From Flavobacteriales bacterium (GTDB taxonomy: Bacteria > Bacteroidota > Bacteroidia > Flavobacteriales_D > Crocinitomicaceae): a DNA stretch of 64,000 bases. Positions 44,516-53,659 of the stretch are shown in pieces. Position 1 is the first letter of the stretch. Every line of letters begins with the position of its first letter. Position numbers and translations under genes: made by a program. Under the pieces are notes generated by a model. The model had not been told where the DNA came from and searched no databases. It saw only the letters and a list, made by a program, of their open reading frames with translations. The stretch spans positions 1-64,000 of the forward strand of contig CANJKA010000001.1 in NCBI GenBank assembly GCA_947474675.1, given 5' to 3'.

Positions 44516-45331
44516 ATGTCAAAAATAACTTTTGAAAAATTATTAGAAGCAGGTGCTCATTTTGGTCACCAGAAAAGAAAATGGAACCCGGCAATGGCGC
44601 CGTATATCTTTGAAGAAAAAAAAGGTATACATATCATTGATTTAAATAAGACAATAGCACATCTTGATCAAGCTTGTGCGGCAATGAAACAAATTGCTAA
44701 GTCGGGTAAAAAGATTCTTTTCGTTGCTACAAAAAAACAAGCAAAAAACATTATCACTGATAGTGTAAAAGACTTAAACATGCCTTACGTTACTGAACGT
44801 TGGTCAGGTGGAATGTTAACAAACTTCCAAACTACTCGTAAATCTATTCGTAAAATGTCAATCATTGACAAAATGAAAACAGATGGTACTTGGGAAACTT
44901 TGAACAAACGTGAACGTCTTTTCAAACAACGTCAACGTGATAAATTAGAGAAAAACTTTGGTTCTATCGTTGATATGACTCGTCAACCAGCTGCGATTTT
45001 CATCGTAGATATCTTGAAAGAGCATATTGCTTTAGCTGAAGCTAAACGTTTGAATATCCCTACTTTTGCAATGGTTGATACGAATTCAAATCCTCGTTTA
45101 GTAGATTTCCCAATTCCTGCAAATGATGATGCTACTAAATCAATTTCTATTATTATGGATGCGATTTGTGGTGCAATTAGAGAAGGTTTAGAAGATCGTA
45201 AAAACTCTAAAGACAAAGCAGACGAAGAAGAAGCTGCTTCTGCTAAAGAAGTTTCTGCTCCTAAAGCTGAAGTTGTTGCTGAAGTAGTTGCTGAAGCTCC
45301 TGCAGCTGAAGAAACTGAAAAAGAAGATTAA
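44516..45331 (+). CDS. rpsB: 30S ribosomal protein S2
   Basis: A 271-residue uS2: FEKLLEAGAHFGHQKRKWNP, YIFEEKKGIHIIDLNKT, ILFVATKKQAKNII, YVTERWSGGMLTNFQTTRKS, MTRQPAAIFIVDI, NIPTFAMVDTNSNPRLVDFP and a C-terminal Ala/Glu-rich tail (about 230-271) that is low-complexity and common in Bacteroidota S2. It precedes tsf by 24 bases, as in most bacteria. A paired-stem leader lies just upstream. Confidence 0.97.
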   Translation: MSKITFEKLLEAGAHFGHQKRKWNPAMAPYIFEEKKGIHIIDLNKTIAHLDQACAAMKQIAKSGKKILFVATKKQAKNIITDSVKDLNMPYVTERWSGGMLTNFQTTRKSIRKMSIIDKMKTDGTWETLNKRERLFKQRQRDKLEKNFGSIVDMTRQPAAIFIVDILKEHIALAEAKRLNIPTFAMVDTNSNPRLVDFPIPANDDATKSISIIMDAICGAIREGLEDRKNSKDKADEEEAASAKEVSAPKAEVVAEVVAEAPAAEETEKED

Positions 45332-45355
45332 TTTAACTTTTTAAATATGGAAACT

Positions 45356-46186
45356 ATGGCAATTACAGCGTCAGAAGTTAATAAATTACGTCAACAAACA
45401 GGTGCAGGAATGATGGACTGCAAAAACGCTCTTGTTGAAGCAAATGGAGATTTTGAAGTAGCTACAGATTTACTTCGTAAAAAAGGTCAAAAAATAGCTG
45501 CAAAAAGAGGTGATAACGATGCAAACGAAGGATTTATTTTAGCTCAAACATCTACTGATGGAAAAACTGGAATAATCATGACACTTAACTGTGAAACAGA
45601 TTTCGTTGCTAAAACTTCTAGTTTTGTTGCATTCGTTCAATCTTTAATGGATATTGCTTTAGATAAATTACCAGCTACAACTGAAGAATTAAATGCATTA
45701 GCATTTGATGATAAATTGACAGTTGAGCAAAAAATTGTTGAGCATGTTGGTGTAATTGGAGAAAAATTAGTACTTGCAAATTATTCTAAAGTATCAGCTG
45801 ATAAAGTTGTTGCTTACAATCACCCTGGAAATCAATTAGCTACTATCGTGGCTTTAAATAGCGGTACTGAAGTTGCTGAAGATGCAGGGAAACAAGTAGC
45901 AATGCAAGTTGCAGCAATGAATCCTTTAGCTTTAAACAAAGATGGTATTGATGCTTCAACAATCGCTCGTGAATTAGAGGTTGGTAAAGAATTAGCTATT
46001 CAAGAAGGTAAACCAGCTGAAATGGCAGATAAAATTGCTCAAGGACGTTTAAATAAATTCTTCCAAGAAAGCACTTTACTAAGTCAACCATTTGTTAGAG
46101 ATAACAAAGTTTCAGTTGAACAATTCTTAAGTTCTACTGAAAAAGGATTAACTGTTACAGATTTCAAACGTTTTTCTTTGAGTTAA
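45356..46186 (+). CDS. tsf: Elongation factor Ts
   Basis: A 276-residue nucleotide exchange factor for EF-Tu. The N-terminal UBA-like domain (AITASEVNKLRQQTGAGMMD, CKNALVEANGDFE) and the core motif NCETDFVAKTSSF (TDFV contacts EF-Tu) are present, with two dimerisation-type subdomains and a C-terminal helical module (GRLNKFFQESTLLSQPF). Start at 45356 (MAITAS) is preferred over the ATG at 45347, matching family length. Ends before a strong terminator. Confidence 0.97.
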   Translation: MAITASEVNKLRQQTGAGMMDCKNALVEANGDFEVATDLLRKKGQKIAAKRGDNDANEGFILAQTSTDGKTGIIMTLNCETDFVAKTSSFVAFVQSLMDIALDKLPATTEELNALAFDDKLTVEQKIVEHVGVIGEKLVLANYSKVSADKVVAYNHPGNQLATIVALNSGTEVAEDAGKQVAMQVAAMNPLALNKDGIDASTIARELEVGKELAIQEGKPAEMADKIAQGRLNKFFQESTLLSQPFVRDNKVSVEQFLSSTEKGLTVTDFKRFSLS

Positions 46187-46206
46187 TCAAAAGAAACAAA
46201 AATATA

Positions 46207-46246
46207 AAAGCCGTTCTGAACAATGTTTAGAACGGCTTTTTTTTTA
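46207..46246 (+). terminator. Rho-independent terminator of rpsB-tsf
   Basis: AAAAGCCGTTCT (46207-46218) pairs with AGAACGGCTTTT (46229-46240); the inner AAC/GTT extends the stem. A long T tract follows. Confidence 0.93.
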
Positions 46247-46327
46247 TAAAAATTGAAATTGGTAGCGTCCAAAAAAATAAAACTGAAAAATCAAACCTCC
46301 AACATCAAAAATCATAAATCAAATTCT

Positions 46328-46335
46328 TATATTTG
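46328..46335 (+). promoter_or_regulatory. -7 box of the pyrH-frr operon
   Basis: TATATTTG matches TAnnTTTG and places the start near 46341, so the pyrH start must be the ATG at 46357 and not the upstream in-frame TTG at 46333. No TTTG at the -33 position. Confidence 0.6.
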
Positions 46336-46356
46336 CACAACCTCAAAGAAAAAAAA

Positions 46357-47064
46357 ATGAAATACAAACGCATACTCCTTAAACTTAGTGGAGAATCACT
46401 AATGGGTGATAAACAATTCGGGATTGACAATAATCGTTTAAGCTCTTATGCTCACGAAATTAAAGAAATTCACGATTTAGGAGTAGAGATTGCAATTGTT
46501 ATAGGAGGTGGAAACATTTTTAGAGGTGTTCAAGCTGAAGAAGGTGGTATGGACAGAACTCATGGTGACTATATGGGAATGTTAGCTACAATGATTAATA
46601 GTATGGCACTTCAAGCTGCACTAGAATCTGCCGGGGTTAGTACTCGCCTTCAATCTGCTATTGAAATGAAAGAAATTTCAGAACCTTTTGTTAGAAGAAG
46701 AGCTGTTCGTCATTTAGAAAAAGGAAGAGTTGTTATTTTTGGAGCTGGAACAGGAAATCCATTTTTCACAACAGATTCAGCAGCTTCTTTGAGAGCCATA
46801 GAAATAAATGCTGAAGTTATTTTAAAAGGAACAAGAGTAGATGGAATCTATACAGCTGATCCAGAAAAAGATAAAACAGCAACAAAATATGATTTCATTA
46901 CTTTTGATGATGTATATAGTAAAGGGTTAAATGTAATGGACATGACGGCATTTACTCTTTGTAAAGAAAATGATTTACCAATAATTGTTTTTGACATGGA
47001 CACTCCTGGTAACTTTAAAAAATTAATGGAAGGAAATCAAGTGGGTACAATTGTAAGAAATTAA
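46357..47064 (+). CDS. pyrH: UMP kinase
   Basis: A 235-residue bacterial UMP kinase (UMP + ATP to UDP) of the amino-acid-kinase fold: [92 protein letters not shown] and the C-terminal [10 protein letters not shown]. Start fixed at 46357 by the promoter and family alignment. It precedes frr by 24 bases, the common pyrH-frr pair. Confidence 0.97.
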   Translation: MKYKRILLKLSGESLMGDKQFGIDNNRLSSYAHEIKEIHDLGVEIAIVIGGGNIFRGVQAEEGGMDRTHGDYMGMLATMINSMALQAALESAGVSTRLQSAIEMKEISEPFVRRRAVRHLEKGRVVIFGAGTGNPFFTTDSAASLRAIEINAEVILKGTRVDGIYTADPEKDKTATKYDFITFDDVYSKGLNVMDMTAFTLCKENDLPIIVFDMDTPGNFKKLMEGNQVGTIVRN

Positions 47065-47088
47065 GCAATTTTTGAAAAAAAGATTAAG

Positions 47089-47652
47089 ATGACAGAAGAC
47101 ATTCAAATGATATATGATGATTTTAAAAGTTCTGGTAAAAAAACCTTAGAACATTTAGAAACAGAACTTCAAAAAATTCGTGCAAGTAAAGCAACGCCAT
47201 CAATGCTTCAAAGTGTTATGGTTGACTATTATGGAGTACCAACTCCACTATCAAAAGTAGCAAACGTAAACACAATGGATGCTAGAACATTAACGGTTCA
47301 AGCATGGGAAAGAACTATATTAAATGATATTGTTAAAGCGATCATAAATGCAAACCTTGGTTTTGCTCCTCAGAACAACGGAGAAATGATTATCATAAAT
47401 GTTCCTGCACTGACTGAAGAACGTCGTAAAGAACTCGTTAAAAGAGGTAAAGCGGAAGGAGAAAACGGGAAAGTGGTAATTAGAAATCATCGTAAAGATG
47501 CTATTGATATGGTGAAAGATTTAAAAAATGATGGTTTATCTGAAGATATGGCAAAAGATGCTGAAACAGAAATTCAAAACATCACCAATCATTACATCAG
47601 AAAAATCGATGAATTAATTGAATCGAAAGAAAAAGATATTATGACTATTTGA
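47089..47652 (+). CDS. frr: Ribosome recycling factor
   Basis: A 187-residue RRF that splits post-termination ribosomes with EF-G. The three-helix bundle is recognisable: HLETELQKIRASKATPSML, VDYYGVPTPLSKVANVNTMD, GEMIIINVPALTEERRKELV and KVVIRNHRKDAIDMVKDLKN. Full length, normal ends. Its stop (TGA 47650-47652) abuts a 7-base tandem repeat and then a terminator. Confidence 0.97.
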   Translation: MTEDIQMIYDDFKSSGKKTLEHLETELQKIRASKATPSMLQSVMVDYYGVPTPLSKVANVNTMDARTLTVQAWERTILNDIVKAIINANLGFAPQNNGEMIIINVPALTEERRKELVKRGKAEGENGKVVIRNHRKDAIDMVKDLKNDGLSEDMAKDAETEIQNITNHYIRKIDELIESKEKDIMTI

Positions 47653-47653
47653 T

Positions 47654-47688
47654 ATTAGGTATTAGGTATTAGGTATTAGGTATTAGGT
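47654..47688. repeat. Five tandem copies of ATTAGGT
   Basis: Five exact head-to-tail copies of the heptamer ATTAGGT start one base after the frr stop codon. The period of 7 outside the coding region makes it a simple-sequence tract that could vary in copy number by slippage. The word is similar to the ATTAGAC/ATTAGA words in the 8270-8350 element. Confidence 0.95.
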
Positions 47689-47694
47689 AAAATT

Positions 47695-47728
47695 AAAAAA
47701 TCGATTCTAATGAATCGATTTTTTTTTT
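47695..47728. terminator. Bidirectional terminator between frr and the OmpA gene
   Basis: AAAAAATCGATTC (47695-47707), loop TAAT, GAATCGATTTTTT (47712-47724) and further T. A/T tracts on both sides fit the convergent gene arrangement (frr plus, ompA-like minus). Confidence 0.92.
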
Positions 47729-47762
47729 GATTTAAATTATGAAAATAGTTTAATAATTATCA

Positions 47763-48947
47763 TTATAGCACTTTGATCTCTACCCTCCTATTCATTTGCT
47801 CTTCGTAAGATAATTTAGGTTTTGGGTAAATTGGCTTTGTGTTTCCAAACCCAATAGTGGTCATGCGATCTTTGTTAATCCCATTATCTACAAGATAGTT
47901 AAAAACTCTTTTAGCTCTAGCTTCTGATAATCGTTGACCTAAAAAAGAATTATCTTCTAAAGAAAAAACATGTCCTTGTATTTCAATTTTAACTTCAGAA
48001 TTTAATGCCATAAAATCTTTTAACCGTTTCAACTTTGCTTCTGAAGTTGGAGTAAAATCACTTGTGCCAGGATGAAATTCAATCTCTTCAATTTGTAAGC
48101 TTTTACCTTGCTGAACAGGTTCTAACCAAATTGTGAATTCACTTTCAATATTAGCTGTAACGTTTTCAATTCTATCAGCGAAAAAATAACCTTTTGCATC
48201 ACATTTAATAGTTAATTTACAATTTCTTATGATTACAAAATAAAATTCACTTCCCATATATAAAGCTGAACTATTCTTTATTCCTAAAACTGTTAAATTT
48301 GCAACTACTGGGTATCCAGTTGATGCATCACGAACTACAACATGAAATGAGGGTGAATACTCATCCTCCCTTAAGTCAACAATTTTTGTCTCACCTTTAG
48401 ATTTTAAATCCCCTGTATTTAGTGGTGTAAAATCAAAAACTAATTTTAATTTCTCTTTACTTTTTTCAACTGTATTAAAAAGTATAGAAATTTTTTGACC
48501 TTCTTTTAATTCTAAAGAATATAATTGATCGGCATTTGGTGTGTTATTCAAACCGATTTCTGATGATTTTAATGCAGTAATAAGACGTTTAATGTCTGCA
48601 ACCCCTCTATGAATTTCATCACAAACATCACCTTCCCCCTGCTCAAAAATAACCATCTGAATAGATCCAATAGGAATTGATGCTTTTAACTTAACAACAC
48701 CTGCAAAAGGGGCTATAAAAGTACACCAAATTGAATTTTTTTCTGATACAGAAACTAACGAAGGGTATTCCAAAATATCTTTAATCAAACCTCCTTGACC
48801 AGTAAATTGAATTGAAAATGTTCCAGGTTCAATTATATTCATACCTCCATCACAATCTGAAATAACATCAGACACAAAATTTTCCTGAGAAAAAATGAAA
48901 TTTTCGCAAAAGAAAAAAATAAGTAATGTAAGTAAAACCTTATTCAT
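47763..48947 (-). CDS. OmpA family protein
   Basis: A 394-residue exported protein. Signal peptide NKVLLTLLIFFFCENFIFSQ; start at 48947 chosen because the upstream in-frame ATG (48986) adds a second unrelated hydrophobic stretch. The N-terminal half (about 25-260) is beta-rich, with a carboxypeptidase-regulatory-like segment (TGYPVVANLTVLGIKNSS) near 210-270. The C-terminal OmpA/peptidoglycan-binding domain (about 285-394) has EIEFHPGTSDFTPTSE, VKIEIQGHVFS, LSEARAKRVFNYLVDNGI, GFGNTKPIYPK and NRRVEIKV; the Asp and Arg that hold diaminopimelate lie in the usual positions. Tethers the outer membrane to peptidoglycan. Confidence 0.9.
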   Translation of the reverse strand: MNKVLLTLLIFFFCENFIFSQENFVSDVISDCDGGMNIIEPGTFSIQFTGQGGLIKDILEYPSLVSVSEKNSIWCTFIAPFAGVVKLKASIPIGSIQMVIFEQGEGDVCDEIHRGVADIKRLITALKSSEIGLNNTPNADQLYSLELKEGQKISILFNTVEKSKEKLKLVFDFTPLNTGDLKSKGETKIVDLREDEYSPSFHVVVRDASTGYPVVANLTVLGIKNSSALYMGSEFYFVIIRNCKLTIKCDAKGYFFADRIENVTANIESEFTIWLEPVQQGKSLQIEEIEFHPGTSDFTPTSEAKLKRLKDFMALNSEVKIEIQGHVFSLEDNSFLGQRLSEARAKRVFNYLVDNGINKDRMTTIGFGNTKPIYPKPKLSYEEQMNRRVEIKVL

Positions 48948-49121
48948 AAATAAAATAATGATCATTGAAAAAAAATCAAAAATCAATCCTAAAGTTAAGT
49001 AAAATAAACAATATTAAAAACTAAAGTATTTAACGGTAAATTTTTTATTTAGTTACAACCTATTTAAAATCAATTGAACTTAATTAAATCCAAGATGTAT
49101 ATAATCAAAAAATAAAAAATT

Positions 49122-49601
49122 ATGAAAAAAATAAAAACCATTTTAATGTATTTCATTTTAATTAACCTAGAATTAAACGCACAAACAAAAACAATTGCCT
49201 ACAAAAGTCATAGTGGAAATAACTGTTTTAATAAATGTGAAAATTTAGATAATTATGGAGTAATTGAAAATCATTTTGAACCTCAAATGAAAATAGATCT
49301 CAAGATTGATAGTATCAAAAAAGTATCTGACACAAGTTATCAAGAATTTTCAAATAATGGTGTCCAAACTATTTTTACATCTAAAGTAAATCTTAAAAAA
49401 AAGAATTTACCCCTATTAAATGAAAAATATCAAGATGACGTGAAAAAAATTGGATTTCAAAAAAAAAATGGAATTAAAATCAAAAAAAAGAAAGTCAGTA
49501 AACAAAATAGTATCGATTGGTTATTTGGTTTTATAATTCTTTTTGGATTAACTATTTCAACTATTCAATTAAGAAAAAGAAAACGAAATTTTGACTTATA
49601 A
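49122..49601 (+). CDS. Small exported protein with C-terminal membrane anchor, unknown
   Basis: A 159-residue protein. N-terminal signal (about 1-20, ILMYFILINLELNAQ) and a C-terminal hydrophobic helix (about 132-150, WLFGFIILFGLTISTIQL) followed by basic RKRKRNFDL, an anchor pattern reminiscent of sortase/rhombosortase-like tails but without a recognised motif. The middle is very lysine-rich. No family recognised. It is followed by the next gene after about 10 bases, so the two are probably co-transcribed. Confidence 0.6.
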   Translation: MKKIKTILMYFILINLELNAQTKTIAYKSHSGNNCFNKCENLDNYGVIENHFEPQMKIDLKIDSIKKVSDTSYQEFSNNGVQTIFTSKVNLKKKNLPLLNEKYQDDVKKIGFQKKNGIKIKKKKVSKQNSIDWLFGFIILFGLTISTIQLRKRKRNFDL

Positions 49602-49611
49602 AATTAAAATT

Positions 49612-50775
49612 ATGATTAAATCTTTTTTCATACGCTTTAAGGGGATATCATTTTTGATATTCCTTATTGCAATACTTCCAGATTTTATTAATAATTCAAA
49701 ACTTAATTTTTGTTTACAATTATTAGCAAAGCCAATATATAAAATATTAAACACTAAAACTATTGGATCAGATTCAAAAGAAATGTATCAATTAATATTT
49801 TTATCTGCTATAATATCATTCATTATCTCGTTAATTTGGATACTAAAACTCAAAAACAAGACTTATAAAAATGAAGAAATGAGCAATTGGTTGACTTCTA
49901 TATACTCATATACTTTATCTTTTTTTTTATTTGTTTATGGATTCAATAAACTATTCAAACTTCAATTTTTCATTCCTGAACCAAATACTCTTTATACTCC
50001 AGTTGGACTTTTATCAAAAGACATTTTATTCTGGACCAGTATGGGCTCATCATATAGCTACAATGTTTTTATGGGGATTATTGAAGTTGTTCCTGCATGT
50101 TTATTATTATTTAGAAGAACTCGAAAATTAGGTGGATTAATTTCATTAGCCGTTTTAATCAATGTTTTAATGATAAATATTGGATTTGATATCTCAGTTA
50201 AAATTTTATCATTATTCCTTATTTGTTTATCATTATTCGTTTTAAAACCATATTCTTCTGATTTAATTTCATTCTTTTTCATTGAAAAAAAATTAAACTC
50301 AAATCATTCAATACCTCTAGTTAAATCGACCAAACAAATTATATTTAAAAATAGTATTATTTGTTTAATATTTTTTGAAACGCTCTCCCCCTATTTTATT
50401 TCAAACAATTTTAATGATGACCTTCAAAAAAGATCACTTATTTATGGGGCTTATGAGGTCATTCAATCAATAAAAGAGAACCAAATTTCAATTATAGGAA
50501 ATTCGAAAGATATTAAACGACTATTTATTCATCGAAGAAATTATTTTATTATTCAATACCAAGATGATACTATGAAAGATTATTTAATAAAAAATGATTC
50601 AGCAAAAAATAAATTAACAATAATCACTGAAAAAGGAAATTGTGAATTAAAAATAAGTCAAAATAATATCCTAATAATTGACAAAAACAAAATCACTCTT
50701 CTAACAACAAAAAAGTTAAATATAGGAGAGCTACCTCTATTAAAAAAAAGTTTTCACTTAATCTCAGAAATTTAA
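49612..50775 (+). CDS. DoxX-like membrane protein with extra C-terminal domain
   Basis: A 387-residue protein. The N-terminal part (about 1-215) has seven or so hydrophobic helices, including FFLFVYGFNKLFKLQF (the DoxX-like F-x-Y-G-x-x-K motif), FMGIIEVVPACLLLFRRTRK, LGGLISLAVLINVLMINIGF and LICLSLFVLKPY. A second hydrophobic segment near 235-250 leads to a hydrophilic ~110-residue C-terminal domain that I do not recognise. Start at 49612 chosen because the upstream TTG (49591) overlaps the previous gene. The stop overlaps the convergent E1 gene stop by 4 bases. Confidence 0.72.
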   Translation: MIKSFFIRFKGISFLIFLIAILPDFINNSKLNFCLQLLAKPIYKILNTKTIGSDSKEMYQLIFLSAIISFIISLIWILKLKNKTYKNEEMSNWLTSIYSYTLSFFLFVYGFNKLFKLQFFIPEPNTLYTPVGLLSKDILFWTSMGSSYSYNVFMGIIEVVPACLLLFRRTRKLGGLISLAVLINVLMINIGFDISVKILSLFLICLSLFVLKPYSSDLISFFFIEKKLNSNHSIPLVKSTKQIIFKNSIICLIFFETLSPYFISNNFNDDLQKRSLIYGAYEVIQSIKENQISIIGNSKDIKRLFIHRRNYFIIQYQDDTMKDYLIKNDSAKNKLTIITEKGNCELKISQNNILIIDKNKITLLTTKKLNIGELPLLKKSFHLISEI

Positions 50776-52865
50776 TAATTTAATAAATCTTCTATTCCTT
50801 TTCTCACTTTTTCACTATTAGTCAAAAGTGTCGCTTCTAAGATTGAATTTAAAGGAATAGCAGGTGTATCCATTGAACCAACAATTGAAACTGGAGCGTC
50901 TAAATATTTAAAATTATCTCGTTGAATTCTACCCGCTAATCCTAAAGTAAATGAAGCTTCAACAGATTCTTCGGTTACCAAAATAACTTTTCCATGTCTT
51001 TTTGAAACCAAATTAATCATATCAAAATCTAGAGGATTCAAAGTTCTTAAATCAATTATTTCTACTTTTCCTTCAAATGCTTTTGACGCTTCTAAAGTCC
51101 AGTAAACACCTCTTCCGTAAGTTATTACAACACAACTATCTCCAGAAGAAATAAACGCTTCGCTTGCTTCTTGAACAACTCTTGCTTTCCCGAAAGGAAT
51201 GACGTAATCTTCGTCAGGTTCAATTGACATTGCTCCTTCTGTACCAGGAATTTTTGACCAATACAGCCCTTTATGTTCCAACATTACAACAGGATTTGGA
51301 TCATAATATGCAGCTTTCATCAAACCTTTTAAATCAGCACCAGTAGAAGGATAAGCAACTTTAATTCCTCTTATATTTGTCAAAATAGATTCAACACTTG
51401 AAGAATGATAAGGTCCACCAGAACCATAAGCACCAATTGGAACACGTATCACACAACTTACGGGCCATTTTCCATTCGATAAATAATACGAACGACTCAC
51501 TTCAGTAAATAATTGATTCAATCCTGGCCAAATATAATCCGCAAATTGAACTTCAACAATCGGCTTTAAACCTACTGCAGACATTCCAACAGTACTTCCA
51601 ATAATAAATGCTTCTTGGATCGCAGTATTAAAAACTCTATCATCTCCAAAAGTTTGAGCTAAAGTTGCAGCTTCACGAAAAACTCCACCAATTCTAGCCC
51701 CCACATCTTGACCGTATAATAAAGATTCAGGATGTTTACTCATTATTTCACGAACAGCGAACAAAGCACTATCCACCATTACCGTTTTCTTTTTGCCTAC
51801 AGGTGACCTTTCACCTTTCTCTTCAGTAATTGGAGTCGGGGCAAAAATATGATCTAAAACTGAATCAGGAGAAGGATCTTCAGCATTTAAAGCTTTATCA
51901 TATTCTTCATCAACAAATTTGTGTATTTCAGTTTCAATTGTAATGATTTCAGCATCATCAACACCAATTTCATTTAATATTTTTTTCAATTTTGGATATG
52001 GATCATCCAAAATTGCAGTTTCTAAATCATCTCTGTACCATTCTTTTCTAACACCTGAAGTATGGTGACCTAATAATGGAACTTTAGCATGAACAATAAA
52101 TGGTCTTCTCTCTTTTCTTACAGTCGAAAAAACTTCTTTAATTGTTTGAAAAGATTCATCAAAATTACTTCCATCGATTGTTCTAACTTCAATACCATTA
52201 AATCCTTCCGCGTATTTAGACATATCTTGAGCTCGAGTTTCAGCAGCACTTGCAGAAATATCCCAACCATTATCTTGCACTAAAAACACGATAGGAAATT
52301 GTTTTAAAGCAGCCATTTGAAGAGCTTCTGACACTTCACCTTCTGTACAAGAAGCATCCCCTAAAGAACAAACTACGATTGGATTTTCCCCAGAATAATC
52401 TAATGAAATTCCCGTTTTTTCTTTATATTGGATCCCCATCGCGATCCCAGTTGTAGGAATAGCTTGCATTCCCGTTGCAGAAGATTGATGAATTATTTTA
52501 GGCATATCCTCTCTATTTAAAGAAGGATGAGAATAATAAGTTCTACCTCCTGAAAATGGATCATCTTTTTTCGCAAAAACCTGAAGCATTAATTCATATG
52601 GGGACATTCCGATACTCAAAAGAATACTGTCATCACGGTAATAAGGAGAAACCCAATCTTGCGGATTCAATTGTAAACCAACAGCAATTTGTATCGCTTC
52701 ATGTCCACGAGAAGTAGCATGAACATATTTTGCTGTAACTTCTTTGTTTGCCTCGTATTTTTCTGTCAATGTTTTGGCTGTACACATTAAACGAAAAGCT
52801 TCGATTAATTTTGTTTTAGCTGTTTTAACTGAACTTTTTTTAGATTTTAAAATTGTTTCCGCCAT
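50772..52865 (-). CDS. Fused 2-oxoacid dehydrogenase E1 alpha/beta (branched-chain type)
   Basis: A 697-residue thiamine-diphosphate enzyme joining both E1 subunits. The alpha part (about 1-350) has HATSRGHEAIQIAVGLQL, GGRTYYSHPSLN, the ThDP motif GDASCTEGEVSEALQMA and FLVQDNGWDIS. The beta part (about 365-697) has LLYGQDVGARIGGVFR, AIQEAFIIGSTVGMSAVGLK, PIVEVQFADYIWPGLNQLF and TEESVEASFTLGLAGRI. It most likely decarboxylates branched-chain 2-oxoacids for branched fatty acids typical of the phylum, handing acyl groups to an E2 encoded elsewhere. Start at 52865 chosen: a TATCTTTG -7 box (52897-52890, minus) lies inside the longer upstream frame that begins at 52937. Confidence 0.95.
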   Translation of the reverse strand: MAETILKSKKSSVKTAKTKLIEAFRLMCTAKTLTEKYEANKEVTAKYVHATSRGHEAIQIAVGLQLNPQDWVSPYYRDDSILLSIGMSPYELMLQVFAKKDDPFSGGRTYYSHPSLNREDMPKIIHQSSATGMQAIPTTGIAMGIQYKEKTGISLDYSGENPIVVCSLGDASCTEGEVSEALQMAALKQFPIVFLVQDNGWDISASAAETRAQDMSKYAEGFNGIEVRTIDGSNFDESFQTIKEVFSTVRKERRPFIVHAKVPLLGHHTSGVRKEWYRDDLETAILDDPYPKLKKILNEIGVDDAEIITIETEIHKFVDEEYDKALNAEDPSPDSVLDHIFAPTPITEEKGERSPVGKKKTVMVDSALFAVREIMSKHPESLLYGQDVGARIGGVFREAATLAQTFGDDRVFNTAIQEAFIIGSTVGMSAVGLKPIVEVQFADYIWPGLNQLFTEVSRSYYLSNGKWPVSCVIRVPIGAYGSGGPYHSSSVESILTNIRGIKVAYPSTGADLKGLMKAAYYDPNPVVMLEHKGLYWSKIPGTEGAMSIEPDEDYVIPFGKARVVQEASEAFISSGDSCVVITYGRGVYWTLEASKAFEGKVEIIDLRTLNPLDFDMINLVSKRHGKVILVTEESVEASFTLGLAGRIQRDNFKYLDAPVSIVGSMDTPAIPLNSILEATLLTNSEKVRKGIEDLLNY

Positions 52866-52889
52866 CTTATGAATTACGCTTATTTTGCT

Positions 52890-52897
52890 CAAAGATA
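52890..52897 (-). promoter_or_regulatory. -7 box of the E1 gene
   Basis: TATCTTTG on the minus strand matches TAnnTTTG, about 25 bases before the ATG at 52865. No TTTG was found at the ideal -33 distance. It argues against the upstream in-frame ATG. Confidence 0.55.
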
Positions 52898-53132
52898 ATG
52901 AAATCAACATTAATATTCGCTTTAAATAATAGGACAAATGTTAATTTTTGAAATAAGTAAAATGAAAGTCAAAAAAAATGTTCAAATAAAAAAGCTATTA
53001 AATTGAAAAAGACACGTATATGTTAAATTATATCAGCAAGAAATTTGTTCATAATCTTTATTTAAAATTGAATTAAAACAGCCCTTTTTTCTTATTTCAT
53101 CAGTATATTTGTTTCTCTAAAAAAATATTAAA

Positions 53133-53525
53133 ATGAAACTTCAAGATACTATTAAAGCTGTAGAGATATTTCACGATGCTTTTGGAATTCCAAATAATTA
53201 TACTCCAACTTCTCAGCTTTCAGATAACGATATAGAATTACGTCATCGTTTAATGGCTGAAGAAAATGAAGAATATTTAGAAGCTGCAAAAAATGGAGAC
53301 CTTTTAGAAATTGCCGATGCATTGGGTGATCAATTATACATATTGTGTGGGACAATTTTAAAACATGGTTTACAAGATAAAATTATAGAAGTTTTTGAAG
53401 AGATTCAACGATCAAACATGAGTAAATTAGATGCGAATGGAAAAGCAATTTATAGAGAAGATGGAAAAATCATGAAATCTGAATTGTATTTTAGACCAGA
53501 TATTAAAGCAATACTAGAAAAATAA
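53133..53525 (+). CDS. MazG-like nucleotide pyrophosphohydrolase family protein
   Basis: A 130-residue all-alpha NTP-PPase. Core metal-binding pattern: LRHRLMAEENEEYLEAAKNG (the E-x-x-E pairs), then DLLEIADALGDQLYILCGTI (the E-x-x-D helix), the arrangement that binds Mg2+ in MazG/dUTPase-2-like enzymes. A C-terminal beta extension (GKAIYREDGKIMKSELYF) is typical of the phage/HisE-like subgroup. It probably hydrolyses noncanonical NTPs; substrate not deducible. TATATTTG at 53104-53111 is a likely -7 box. Confidence 0.88.
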   Translation: MKLQDTIKAVEIFHDAFGIPNNYTPTSQLSDNDIELRHRLMAEENEEYLEAAKNGDLLEIADALGDQLYILCGTILKHGLQDKIIEVFEEIQRSNMSKLDANGKAIYREDGKIMKSELYFRPDIKAILEK

Positions 53526-53532
53526 ATATTTA

Positions 53533-53647
53533 ACCACAGAGTTTAATACGAGTTAATTCACAGATTCACACAGAGTTTTTTTTCCACTATTTCGAATCAA
53601 AAAGAACTTTGAGGAACTCTGCGTCGAACTTCCTTTAACTCTGTGGT
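53533..53647. repeat. Imperfect palindromic intergenic element (ACCACAGAG...CTCTGTGGT)
   Basis: ACCACAGAGTT (53533-53543) is the exact reverse complement of AACTCTGTGGT (53637-53647). Inner CACACAGAGTT and GAACTCTGCG repeat the same word in each arm, so each arm carries two copies of CACAGAGTT. The element fills the spacer between the MazG-like and Nudix genes. It looks like a MITE- or REP-like dispersed element. Confidence 0.65.
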
Positions 53648-53659
53648 AAAAAACAACGA

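Noticed and set aside
47654-47688. CRISPR-like array
   Set aside because: The units are only 7 bases and directly abutting; there are no spacers and no cas genes in the window.
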